NCBI RefSeq assembly: GCF_027587205.1
Contig: NZ_JAPDOD010000025.1
Location: 62,001-126,000, forward strand
DNA: 64,000 nucleotides
Direction: 5' to 3'
Origin: Solirubrobacter ginsenosidimutans
Lineage (GTDB): Bacteria; Actinomycetota; Thermoleophilia; Solirubrobacterales; Solirubrobacteraceae
Positions 18,693 to 26,023 of the stretch are shown here, one piece after another. The position numbers and the translations under genes were made by a program. Positions within the stretch are counted from its first letter, which is position 1. The number at the start of each line of letters is the position of its first letter. The notes beneath the pieces are model-generated. The model was given only the letters and a program-made list of their open reading frames with translations. It was not told the DNA's origin and did not search any database.

Positions 18693-19591
18693 CGACGAGG
18701 CTCGGCATCCGGGTCCGGGCGGAGGACGCAGAGATCGCCTTCGCCCGCCTGGAGCCGGTGCTCGCGGCGGGTGCGGAGGAGGTCGAGCTCGACGGTCTGG
18801 TCGAGTTCGCCGTCTACGGAGATGCGCTGCCTACGGACGACGAGGTGCGGGCGCTCGCGGGTGACGCGGTCGTCGACGTGGTCCGCTCGCGGATGGACTC
18901 CGGCTGGGCCTTGGCCTGGCAGGACCACTTGACGCCGGTGACGGTCGGCGCGCTGACGATCCGGCCGCCGTGGATCGAGGGTGGGGTGGACGACCTCGTG
19001 ATCGATCCGGGGCCGTCGTTCGGGGCGGCCTCGCACCCGACGACCCGCCTCTGCCTGGAACTGCTCCAGGAGACGCCGCCGACCGCTTTGGCCGACTGGG
19101 GGGCGGGAAGCGGCGTGCTCGCGATCGCGGGTGCGCGGCTGGGCTTCGCCCCGGTCGTCGCGATCGAGCTGGACCTCCTGGCCGCGCACGTCGCGCGCCG
19201 CAACGCCGGGCGCAACGGGGTGACGGTCGAGGTGATCGAGGGCGACGTGACGGCGGCCGCGCCGTGGGCGCCGACGATCGTCGCGAACCTGACGCTGCCG
19301 CTGCTCGTCGCCGCGGCCGGCGGTTTGGCCGCGCGAGCCGCGTCTTCGGCGGACGCCGCCGCGCCGACTCGCCCCGCTGCACCGTCGGACGCCACCGCGC
19401 CGACTCGCCCCGCTGCACCGTCGGACGCCGCCGCGTCGAGTCCCGCCGGCGCCACCCGCCTCATCGCCTCCGGCGTCCTCGCGTCCGCCGCCCACGAGGC
19501 CGTGGCCGCCTGGGCGCCACTGGGTTTCTCCGAGCGCGAGCGGCGCGTGCTCGACGGCTGGGCGGCGCTCGTGCTGGAGCGCGACGCGTGA
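18689..19591 (+). CDS. PrmA-like class I methyltransferase, first of a tandem pair
   Basis: 300-aa SAM-dependent methyltransferase of the ribosomal protein L11 methyltransferase family. The N-terminal half and FGAASHPTTRLCLELL (near 111) align with the second copy and with PrmA. The SAM-binding motif is DWGAGSGVLAIA near 136, and the post-II motif is VANLTLPLL. It differs from standard PrmA: the usual GTGxHxTT is GAASHPTT, and the C-terminal domain contains a low-complexity Ala/Pro/Asp insert encoded by a 36-bp tandem repeat. It is coupled to dnaJ and to the second copy by GTGA overlaps. Substrate may have diverged from L11. Confidence 0.8.
   Translation: MTTRLGIRVRAEDAEIAFARLEPVLAAGAEEVELDGLVEFAVYGDALPTDDEVRALAGDAVVDVVRSRMDSGWALAWQDHLTPVTVGALTIRPPWIEGGVDDLVIDPGPSFGAASHPTTRLCLELLQETPPTALADWGAGSGVLAIAGARLGFAPVVAIELDLLAAHVARRNAGRNGVTVEVIEGDVTAAAPWAPTIVANLTLPLLVAAAGGLAARAASSADAAAPTRPAAPSDATAPTRPAAPSDAAASSPAGATRLIASGVLASAAHEAVAAWAPLGFSERERRVLDGWAALVLERDA
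19352..19440 (+). repeat. 36-bp in-frame tandem repeat inside the first prmA-like gene
   Basis: Units at 19352-19387 and 19388-19423 differ at a single base, and a partial third unit follows to about 19440. Each unit encodes a 12-residue DAAAPTRPAAPS-type segment. The period is a multiple of three, so copy-number change keeps the frame. Confidence 0.8.
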
Positions 19592-20391
19592 TCCAGCTCA
19601 CGATTCGCGTCGATCGCGAGCAAGCCGACCTCGTCCTCGCCGACCTGATGCCGTTCGCGCCCGGCGGCCTGGAGGAGCGCGAGGCCGGGGATGCGATCGA
19701 GTACGTGCTCTACGGAGCGGCGGGCGAACTGCCCGACGTCGGCGACGTCCGCGCCGCGGTCGGTGGGCGGCTGATCGACGTCTCGACCACCGTCCTGCCC
19801 GATGACTGGGGCCAGGACTGGCGCAGCTTCCACAAGCCGGTGGACGTGCCCGGGCTGCGGGTGCGGCCACCGTGGGAGGACCCGCTGCCGGGCGCCCTCG
19901 ACGTCGTCATCGACCCCGGCCAGGCGTTCGGCACCGGCTCGCACGCCACGACCCGCCTCACGCTCGAGCTGCTCGCCGATCTCACGCCGCGCGGCGCGCT
20001 GGCCGACTGGGGCTGCGGAAGCGGGGTGCTGGCCATTGCGGCCGCGAAGCTCGGCTGGGCGCCGGTGCTCGCCTGTGACGTCGAGCCCGAGTCGGTCGAG
20101 GCCACCCGCGAGGGCGCGGCCGTCAATGGCGTCGCAGTCGAGGTCACCCGCTGCGACGTCCGGCGAGGCGGCCCGTACGCGCCCACCGTGCTCGCGAACC
20201 TGGTCCGCCCGCTTCTGCTGGAGGTCGCCGCGAACCTGACGGAGCTGCCGGATCGCCTGATCATCTCCGGGCTCGAAGGCGACGAGCCGGACGAGGTCGT
20301 CCCCGCGTTCGAGCGCCTCGGCCTGCGGGAGACCCGCCGCCGCCAGGGCAGCAACTGGTCGGCGATCGAGCTCATAAACTCGCGCTTGTGA
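19588..20391 (+). CDS. prmA: Ribosomal protein L11 methyltransferase
   Basis: 267-aa SAM-dependent methyltransferase that trimethylates ribosomal protein L11. It keeps the canonical family motifs: WRSFHKPVDVPGLRVRPPW, VIDPGQAFGTGSHATTRLTLELL, DWGCGSGVLAIAAAKLG (SAM motif I), and LANLVRPLL. GTG start overlapping the upstream stop (GTGA). Of the two tandem copies this is the better candidate for the true PrmA. It is coupled to the downstream dehydratase gene by another GTGA overlap. Confidence 0.88.
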   Translation: MIQLTIRVDREQADLVLADLMPFAPGGLEEREAGDAIEYVLYGAAGELPDVGDVRAAVGGRLIDVSTTVLPDDWGQDWRSFHKPVDVPGLRVRPPWEDPLPGALDVVIDPGQAFGTGSHATTRLTLELLADLTPRGALADWGCGSGVLAIAAAKLGWAPVLACDVEPESVEATREGAAVNGVAVEVTRCDVRRGGPYAPTVLANLVRPLLLEVAANLTELPDRLIISGLEGDEPDEVVPAFERLGLRETRRRQGSNWSAIELINSRL

Positions 20392-21344
20392 TCACGCTCG
20401 ACGACGTCCAAGCGGCCGCGGGGCGCCTCGCGGGGGTCGCCCATCGCACCCCCGTCCTCACCGGCCGGCTGCTCGACGAGGCCACCGGCGCCGCGCGGGT
20501 CCTGCTCAAGGCCGAGAACCTCCAGCGCGCCGGCGCGTTCAAGTTCCGCGGCGCCTACAACGCGGTCGCCGCGTTGACGCCTGCGGAGCGGGCGCGAGGC
20601 GTCGCGACCGTCTCCTCCGGCAATCACGCGGGAGCGCTCGCGCTGGCCGCGAGGCTGCACGAGATCCCCGCCGTGATCCTGATGCCCGACGACGCACCGG
20701 CCGGCAAGCTCGCCGCGACGGCCGGCTATGGCGCCGAGATCGTCCCCTTCGACCGCTACGCGCAGGATCGTGAGGAGCTCCTGGCGGCGCTCGTCGAGGA
20801 GCGCGGGCTCGTGCCGATCCACCCCTACGACAACCTCCGCGTGATGGCCGGCCAGGGCACCGCGGCGCTCGAGCTGCTCGAGGACGCGGGCCCGCTCGAC
20901 GTCCTGCTCGTCTGCCTCGGCGGGGGCGGGCTGCTGTCGGGCTGCGCGACCGCGATCAAGGCGCTCTCGCCCGAGACCCGCGTGATCGGCGTCGAGCCGG
21001 AGGAAGGCGACGACTTCGTCCGCTCGCTCGCGGCGGGCGAGCGCGTCCGGATCGACGTCCCGCGCACGATCGCCGACGGCCAGCAGCTGCCGATCCCCGG
21101 CGAGCTCACGTTCCCGGTGATCCGCGAGCTGGTCGACGAGGTCGTGACGGTGTCGGACGCGGAGATCGTCGACGCGATGCGCCTGCTCTTCGAACGCGCC
21201 AAGACCGTGACGGAGCCGAGTGGTGCGTGCGCGTTCGCCGCGCTGCTCGCAGGTCGCATCGATCCGACAGGCCTGCGCGTCGGCGTGACGCTCTCGGGCG
21301 GCAACATCACCGCGGCCCGCTTCGCGGAACTGGTCGGCCCCTGA
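20388..21344 (+). CDS. Threonine/serine dehydratase (PLP fold type II)
   Basis: 318-aa PLP enzyme that likely deaminates threonine to 2-oxobutyrate (or serine to pyruvate). The PLP lysine is about Lys52 in GAFKFRGAYNA, followed by SSGNHAGALAL; the phosphate-binding Gly loop is CLGGGGLLSG near 179, and SGGN near the end contacts the pyridine ring. It lacks the C-terminal ACT regulatory domain of biosynthetic IlvA, so it resembles catabolic TdcB or serine racemase types. GTG start in a GTGA overlap with prmA. Confidence 0.85.
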   Translation: MITLDDVQAAAGRLAGVAHRTPVLTGRLLDEATGAARVLLKAENLQRAGAFKFRGAYNAVAALTPAERARGVATVSSGNHAGALALAARLHEIPAVILMPDDAPAGKLAATAGYGAEIVPFDRYAQDREELLAALVEERGLVPIHPYDNLRVMAGQGTAALELLEDAGPLDVLLVCLGGGGLLSGCATAIKALSPETRVIGVEPEEGDDFVRSLAAGERVRIDVPRTIADGQQLPIPGELTFPVIRELVDEVVTVSDAEIVDAMRLLFERAKTVTEPSGACAFAALLAGRIDPTGLRVGVTLSGGNITAARFAELVGP

Positions 21345-22168
21345 CCCTCGCGGCGCTCGCGCTCGTTCTCGCCGCCGCGGCGCTGCACGCGGGGTGGAAC
21401 GCGCTCGTCGCCAACGCCGCGGACACGCACGCCACGTCCGCGGTCGCGCTCCTCGTCGGGGCCGCGGTCTTCGCGCTCCCGGCGGCGCTCACCTGGCGCG
21501 TCGACGCCGACGCGTGGCCGTACATCGCCGCGTCGGCGGCGCTCGAGCTCGCGTATTTCGCCCTGCTGGCCGCGGTCTACTCGCGGGCGGACCTGTCGTT
21601 CGCCTACCCGATCGCGCGTGGCTCCGCGCCCGTCCTCGTCCTGCTGATCAGCGTGGTCGCGCTCGGCGCGAAGGTCAGCCTGATCGCCGCCGCGGGAGTG
21701 CTGGCGGTGACGGCGGGCGTCCTGCTGGTGCGCGGCGTGGGACGGGCGGCCGCGGATCTCGGCTCCCTCGCCCTCGCCCTCGGCGTCGGCGCCTGCATCG
21801 CCGGCTACACGCTCGTCGACGATCACGGCATCCGCCACGCGGGCACCGTCCCGTACTTCGAGGTCATCCTCGTCGCCTGCGCGATCCCCTACGCCGTCAC
21901 GATCGCCGCGACGAGAGGGACCGACGCCATCCGCGAGGCGGCCAATCTCCGCTCCGCCGCGGCCGGCGTCGGGATGGTCACCGCCTACCTGCTCGTGCTC
22001 GCCGCGCTCGAACGCGCCGAAGCCGCCCCGGTCGCGGCCCTGAGGGAAACCAGCGTCGTGATGGCCGCGGCCGGCGCGGCGATCGCGGGGCGGGAGAAAG
22101 TCCCGGCCGCCCGCCTCATCGGCGCCGTTCTCGTCATGTTCGGCGTCGCGGCCGTCGCCCTCGGCTGA
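21341..22168 (+). CDS. EamA/DMT-family transporter, apparent CTG start
   Basis: About 275 aa, ten predicted transmembrane helices, with two EamA repeats. The first helix LTLAALALVLAAAALHAGWNAL is the usual start of the family. Between the previous gene's last codons and this helix there is no in-frame ATG, GTG or TTG; the frame upstream is Arg-rich shadow of the dehydratase. The CTG at 21341 overlaps the upstream TGA as CTGA, matching the GTGA/ATGA junctions of this operon, so I choose it. Substrate unknown; export of amino acids or metabolites is typical. The final base of the stop codon lies inside a paired palindrome. Confidence 0.75.
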   Translation: MTLAALALVLAAAALHAGWNALVANAADTHATSAVALLVGAAVFALPAALTWRVDADAWPYIAASAALELAYFALLAAVYSRADLSFAYPIARGSAPVLVLLISVVALGAKVSLIAAAGVLAVTAGVLLVRGVGRAAADLGSLALALGVGACIAGYTLVDDHGIRHAGTVPYFEVILVACAIPYAVTIAATRGTDAIREAANLRSAAAGVGMVTAYLLVLAALERAEAAPVAALRETSVVMAAAGAAIAGREKVPAARLIGAVLVMFGVAAVALG

Positions 22169-22281
22169 ACCTAAAGGGACTGTCCCTTTAGGTTCGCCCC
22201 GCCGCGTCGCCGCTGTGGTGCGCGGCTGAGGAACGCGGCCCGACGGGTCCGCCGAAGATAAAGGGACTGTCCCTTTAAGTT
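22168..22281. mobile_element. Paired-palindrome (REP-like) element A
   Basis: Two copies of a palindrome with core AAAGGGACTGTCCCTTT. Copy 1 (22168-22194) has perfect 13-bp arms (AACCTAAAGGGAC) around a central T. Copy 2 (22259-22277) has 9-bp arms. The outer ends AACCTAAAGGGA and TCCCTTTAAGTT make near-perfect terminal inverted repeats, giving a 114-bp unit. The element supplies part of the TGA of the EamA gene on one side and the TAA of the minus-strand gene on the other. Organisation resembles REP doublets mobilised by Y1 (RAYT) transposases; no such transposase is in the window. Confidence 0.65.
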
Positions 22282-22958
22282 TCTAGGCCCTGGACGAAGC
22301 GCCAGCGGCCGTCCTCGCGGGCGAGGGTGACGGTCCAGGTGGCGGGTGCGCGGGCGACGTAGCGGCCCGAGGGCGCTCGGAGGGAGAGGCGGTAGACGAC
22401 CTGGGCGAGGGCCCGGGCGCCGGAGACGAAGACGCCTTCGAAGTCGAGGATCTTGACCTTCTGGGCGACCTCGGTGCGGCCGGCGTAGCGGGAGGCGAAG
22501 TCGCGGACGCCGTCGGTGCCGAGCGCGTTGAGGACCGGTGCCGAGTAGACCTCGGCGAGGGTCTTGGTGATGTCGGCGATCGACGCTCCGCCCTCGACGG
22601 CCGAGAGGCGGTTCAGCGCGGCGAAGTCGCGGCGGATGTCGGCGCGGACCTCGCGGAGCTCGCGGCGCGACCCGACGTCGGCGAACGGGGCCATCTGCGT
22701 CTGCGCGGCGGAGCCGTCGCCGGCGAGCTTGTCGGCGAGCTTGCGGATGGCGCCCATGCCTGGGAGCGCTCCGCGCCGGCGCAGCATTTCCACCGGGTCC
22801 GGACGATCGGCGACGAGCGCGCGGATCTCCTTCGGCATCCCGGCCGTATTGACCGTCGGCACCGCGGGCGCCGCACCCGCCCCGGCATCATCGGATCGCT
22901 GCTTGAGAAGCACGATCGCGACCGCGAGCACGCCGATCACCAGGGCGACCCGAACCAT
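22275..22958 (-). CDS. Membrane-anchored protein with NTF2-like C-terminal domain, unknown function
   Basis: 227 aa. I use the ATG at 22958 because it gives MVRVALVIGVLAVAIVLLKQ, a clean signal anchor; the open frame continues upstream only through repeat DNA. A hydrophilic middle (about 40-130) includes MPKEIRALVADRPDPVEMLRRRG. The last 90 residues (GTDGVRDFASRYAG to WTVTLAREDGRWRFVQGLET) look like a NTF2/SnoaL-like fold as found in Mce-associated or lipoprotein-like proteins. The stop codon lies in the palindromic element. Function not recognisable. Confidence 0.65.
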   Translation of the reverse strand: MVRVALVIGVLAVAIVLLKQRSDDAGAGAAPAVPTVNTAGMPKEIRALVADRPDPVEMLRRRGALPGMGAIRKLADKLAGDGSAAQTQMAPFADVGSRRELREVRADIRRDFAALNRLSAVEGGASIADITKTLAEVYSAPVLNALGTDGVRDFASRYAGRTEVAQKVKILDFEGVFVSGARALAQVVYRLSLRAPSGRYVARAPATWTVTLAREDGRWRFVQGLET

Positions 22959-23084
22959 GGCGTGACCGTAGCCCCGCACGCGTCCGGCGGCATGAGGCGA
23001 AAGGCCCAAATCGCGCGTGGGCCCTGCGAAGGCGCGGGGAAAGCGCGCGGCGGGGAGGAGGGCGCGCGGCGGGCGGGGCGCGCG

Positions 23085-23243
23085 GTGGGGCGAGGGCGCC
23101 CGGTGGGGCGAGGGCGCCCCGTGGGGCGAGGGCGCCCCGTGGGGCGAGGGCGCCCCGTGGGGCGAGGGCGCACGGCGGGTGGGGCGCGCCGCGGGGCGAG
23201 GGCGCACGGCGGGTGGGGCGCGCCGCGGGGAGGAGGGCGCGCG
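23085..23243. repeat. Tandem 18-bp and 34-bp GC-rich repeats
   Basis: Five consecutive units of 18 bp (type GTGGGGCGAGGGCGCCCC) at 23085-23174, then two units of about 34 bp beginning GCGGGTGGGGCGCGCC. They lie in the 359-bp gap 22959-23317, which holds no supported gene: collagen-like ORFs here are by-products of the repeats. The gap also contains the GGGGTGCCCC hairpin. Confidence 0.8.
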
Positions 23244-23252
23244 GCCGGGCGT

Positions 23253-23305
23253 GGGGGGTGCCCCGGCTAGGTATCGGCCGGCGGGAGTTATCCGGGGCAC
23301 CCCCC
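23253..23305. other. GGGGTGCCCC hairpin element, copy 1
   Basis: Perfect 14-bp inverted repeat (GGGGGGTGCCCCGG / its complement) around a 25-nt loop. The inner 49 nt (23255-23303) match, in reverse orientation, a second element at 41609-41657: arms identical, interior 19 of 29 positions identical, same length. It sits between two minus-strand genes in the longest gene-free stretch of the window. It could be a repeat family, a structured RNA or a terminator. Confidence 0.6.
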
Positions 23306-23317
23306 GGGACGGCGCGG

Positions 23318-23674
23318 TTAGTGCGGGTCGGTGAGGCCCGCGGCCAGAAACCGGTCGGCGGTTCCGCCGCGGGTTTCGATGACCGAGCGTGCGCGGAGGC
23401 AGTTCTTCACCCGCCGCGGGGGGACGTTCGGGTCCACCCGCACCACCTGACCCGCCTTGTCGAGCCAGATCAGGTCGAGCGGGAAGCGCATCGTGAACGT
23501 GTGCACGGAGCGGCAGCGCGGGATGTGGAGGCCGGTCGTCTCCGGCATGTCGTCGAGCTTCGCGAGGCCCTTCATCCGCGAAGCGCGCGTGTGGGCCTCG
23601 GCGATCCGCAGCCCGCCCGCCAACTCGCGTCCGGGCAGACCGTCCAGCCGCGGGCAGGCGCCCGCGGCGCTCAT
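23318..23674 (-). CDS. DUF192 family protein
   Basis: 118-aa small protein of the DUF192 family (function unknown, often extracytoplasmic). The start at 23674 gives MSAAGACPRLDGLPGRELAGG; residues upstream in this frame are Arg-rich shadow of the neighbour. Typical motifs are RMKGLAKLDDMPETTGLHIPRCRSVHTFTMRFPLDLIWLD-type sequence and PPRRVKNCLRARSVIE with the final AAGL. It begins 4 bp after the upstream minus-strand gene ends, so the two are cotranscribed. Actinobacterial members often lie beside Flp/Tad genes, as here. Confidence 0.8.
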   Translation of the reverse strand: MSAAGACPRLDGLPGRELAGGLRIAEAHTRASRMKGLAKLDDMPETTGLHIPRCRSVHTFTMRFPLDLIWLDKAGQVVRVDPNVPPRRVKNCLRARSVIETRGGTADRFLAAGLTDPH

Positions 23675-23678
23675 CGGC

Positions 23679-24995
23679 TCAGCCGATGCAGAATTCGCAG
23701 CCACTGCTCTTCGGCGACGACTTACGGGTCGGCGCGGTCGTGCTGGGCGGCGTGTAGTTGTTCGTGGGCGGCGTGTAGGACTGCGTCGGCGTCGGGGTGG
23801 CGACCGGCGTTCGGGCGTTCTTGTTGGCCTTCGCCTTCTTCGCTGCCTTCTGACGCGCGACGGCCCTCGCATGCGCACGCGCACGCTCCCTCTTGGCCGC
23901 GCGCTGCACCCGCGCCACCGCGGCGTCATGCGCCCGCACGGCCGCGGTGCGCTCGAGCCTGAAGTCACTTGCCGCGGCGGCCTGCGCCGCGGGGTCCGGC
24001 GTCGCGCTCGCCACCGGCGTCGCCACAGGCGTGGGCGCCGACGACGGCGTAGCGGAGGCCACAGGCTGCTTCAAGGACGCGGGCGACGGCTCCGACCCGC
24101 CCAGGAGGAACGTGCTCGCCAGGACGACGGCCCCGATCCCGATCGCGGCATAGATCGCCACCAGCAGGACGGGATGCACCCGCGAGCGGCGAGACGAGCT
24201 CGAAGCGTTCGCGCGGCGCGGGGAAGACTCCGGCGCGCCAGACGGGGCGCCCCACGAGCGCCCGACCGGCGCGGCCCACTCGTCGTCCTCGTCGAGTGCG
24301 ATCGTGCGCCCACGCTCGGGCTCCGACGCGGCGTCGGCAGCGGGAGCCGGCGCGGCCACGTCCGTCGCCGACGCGGTGGCGAACACGGGCGCCGCCGGGG
24401 CGGACTCCTCGGTGCGCGACCAGTCACGGCCGCTGTTCCAGCCCTCGGACGAGGACGGCGAAATCGGCGTGGGCGACCACTCGGGCGCGACCGGCGCGGG
24501 CGTCTCGGCGTTCCACAGCGCGCGCGGCGCCGGCGGCTCGTCGTCGCCTTCCCAGCCGAGGCCGTCGTCGTCGTCCTCGACCCACTCGTCCTGCTCGGCG
24601 GCCTGGGCACGCCAGCGCTCGACGCTGGGCAGCTCGGGAGCCGCAGGCTCGACCGGCTCAACGTCCGGCGCCTCAGAAGCGGCGGCGGCGAGCGGGGATT
24701 GCGTCGCGCGCCACTGCTCCCATGCCTCGCGCGCGTCCACGGACGGCTCGACGGCGTCTTCGCCCTCCCAGCCCAGGTCGTCCTCCCAGACGTCGGCGTC
24801 CGCGGCGGGCGGCGTCCACGAGGCAACGGCAGTCCCGGACGCGGCGGCCACACTGGCCTTCCGGGCCTGCGAAGGCTTGCCCGCCTTGAAGCGCTTCGAC
24901 GCGGGGCGATGCGCCGCCGCCTTACGGCGCTGCAGGCGCGGGACGACGATCAAAGCGGCCCCGGCAATGGCAAAAAGCAGAACTACGACTTCCAT
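23679..24995 (-). CDS. Acidic two-transmembrane-segment protein with Pro/Thr tail, unknown
   Basis: About 438 aa, not recognised. An N-terminal hydrophobic helix (about 3-19) is followed by a basic stretch, then a long acidic Trp-containing region with related blocks DVWEDDLGWEGED (near 70) and DDDDGLGWEGDDE (near 140). A basic Ser/Arg patch precedes a second hydrophobic helix (about 278-300). Then come a PT/PV-rich linker, an Ala/Lys/Arg helix likely to coil, another Pro/Thr linker and a terminal pair of Cys in GCEFCIG. The start ATG 24995 has GGGAAG just upstream; ATG 25010 is possible. It is upstream of a DUF192 gene and within the Tad island, so a role at the envelope is a guess. Confidence 0.65.
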   Translation of the reverse strand: MEVVVLLFAIAGAALIVVPRLQRRKAAAHRPASKRFKAGKPSQARKASVAAASGTAVASWTPPAADADVWEDDLGWEGEDAVEPSVDAREAWEQWRATQSPLAAAASEAPDVEPVEPAAPELPSVERWRAQAAEQDEWVEDDDDGLGWEGDDEPPAPRALWNAETPAPVAPEWSPTPISPSSSEGWNSGRDWSRTEESAPAAPVFATASATDVAAPAPAADAASEPERGRTIALDEDDEWAAPVGRSWGAPSGAPESSPRRANASSSSRRSRVHPVLLVAIYAAIGIGAVVLASTFLLGGSEPSPASLKQPVASATPSSAPTPVATPVASATPDPAAQAAAASDFRLERTAAVRAHDAAVARVQRAAKRERARAHARAVARQKAAKKAKANKNARTPVATPTPTQSYTPPTNNYTPPSTTAPTRKSSPKSSGCEFCIG

Positions 24996-25013
24996 TTCGT
25001 CTTCCCACATAGT

Positions 25014-25028
25014 GCCAGTTCAACTGGC
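25014..25028. promoter_or_regulatory. Palindromic operator candidate
   Basis: GCCAGTT-C-AACTGGC, a perfect 7-bp inverted repeat around one base, in the short region between the divergent genes starting at 24995/25010 and 25073. A TATTGT hexamer lies further toward the plus-strand gene. The site could bind a dimeric regulator acting on both genes; no direct support. Confidence 0.35.
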
Positions 25029-25072
25029 GTCCGTCTTGCTCCTACAGGATTCCCTCTGTCTATTGTGGCCTC

Positions 25073-26023
25073 GTGCCCGCTCGGGAGGAAGAGCATTCCG
25101 CTGATTTTGTGTCCAGCCCGGAAACGGACGGGCTGCACGCACCTCCGCCTCCGCGGCCGGCGCCGGTCGTGGTGGCCTTCGGCCTGAAGCCGGAGCGCCT
25201 GGTCGGCGCGGAAGGGCGCATCGACGCCGTTCCGGAACCCCCGACCGCTGAGCAGGCGGGGCTGCTCATCGAGGCGCTGGCGTCGGGGATCAAGGCCGGC
25301 GGGGCCGTGATCGCGATCGTCCCGGACTGGTTCGCGCCCGAGGGGCTGCGGCGCCTGGAGATGGCGCGCGCGCTCCTGGACACCGCCCGCGTGGCGATCC
25401 ACGTGACCAGCCTGCCGCCGCTGGCCGCGACCGCGCTCGCCAGCGTCGCGAGCAGTCTCGGGCCGAGGCTCCCGAGCGCCGGCATGCTCGCCAGCGCGCT
25501 GCCCGGCCTCTCCGAGCAGCTGCATCAGATCACCTGGCTCGGCAGCGTGACGGGCCTGAAGCATCCCGCGCCAAGTCTCGGCCAGCACGTCACGAGCCTG
25601 ACCCCCGGCAGCGCGTTCGGCGTCTCGTCCTTCCCCAAGCCGGCGGTCCACAAGATCCAGTCCGGGCAGCCGTCCGTCCCGCTGCCGGCGCTCGTCCGCC
25701 CCAGCCGGCTCGCGGTGAGCGCCCGCAACGGCGACGAGCAGTGGATCACCGGCCCGGTGAACGCGGCGCTCGGCAACCTCCCGGTCGTCCGCGTCGAGCC
25801 GACGCCCGGCGGCCCGGAGTACTGGGGGACGAGCAAGCTCGTCGAGGCGATCGTCGTCCCGGCCGATCCCGATGGCCTCGCCCGCGAGTTGCTGCAGTCC
25901 GTCGAGGCGTGGGCCTGCCGCTGGTGCGGCGAGCTGATCGCCCGCTCGCCGTGCCCGCTCTGCGGCCACCGCGCGCGTCCCCGGAGACGTCCCGCGCCGC
26001 CTCAACAGGGCGCTCGCAAGTAG
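25073..26023 (+). CDS. Unknown protein with C-terminal zinc-ribbon-like motif
   Basis: 316 aa with GTG start (MPAREEEHSADF); no homologue recognised. A Pro-rich N-terminus (about 20-35) leads into an alpha/beta-looking region (VVVAFGLKPERLVGAEGRID; AVIAIVPDWFAPEGLRRLE). The middle is rich in Ala/Leu/Pro without transmembrane segments. Near the C-terminus two CxxC pairs, CRWCGELIARSPCPLCGHR, could bind one zinc, followed by a basic tail. It is divergent from the acidic membrane protein and overlaps the convergent lipoprotein gene by 22 bp. The zinc pair is seen; the function is unknown. Confidence 0.6.
   Translation: MPAREEEHSADFVSSPETDGLHAPPPPRPAPVVVAFGLKPERLVGAEGRIDAVPEPPTAEQAGLLIEALASGIKAGGAVIAIVPDWFAPEGLRRLEMARALLDTARVAIHVTSLPPLAATALASVASSLGPRLPSAGMLASALPGLSEQLHQITWLGSVTGLKHPAPSLGQHVTSLTPGSAFGVSSFPKPAVHKIQSGQPSVPLPALVRPSRLAVSARNGDEQWITGPVNAALGNLPVVRVEPTPGGPEYWGTSKLVEAIVVPADPDGLARELLQSVEAWACRWCGELIARSPCPLCGHRARPRRRPAPPQQGARK

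Noticed and set aside
22168..22281. CRISPR-like repetition of the paired palindrome
   Set aside because: Only two copies in a doublet, no regular spacers, no cas genes.
23017..23334. Collagen-like or Pro/His-repeat ORFs on both strands
   Set aside because: They are produced by the 18-bp tandem repeats, have no ribosome sites, and run into unrelated low-complexity sequence.
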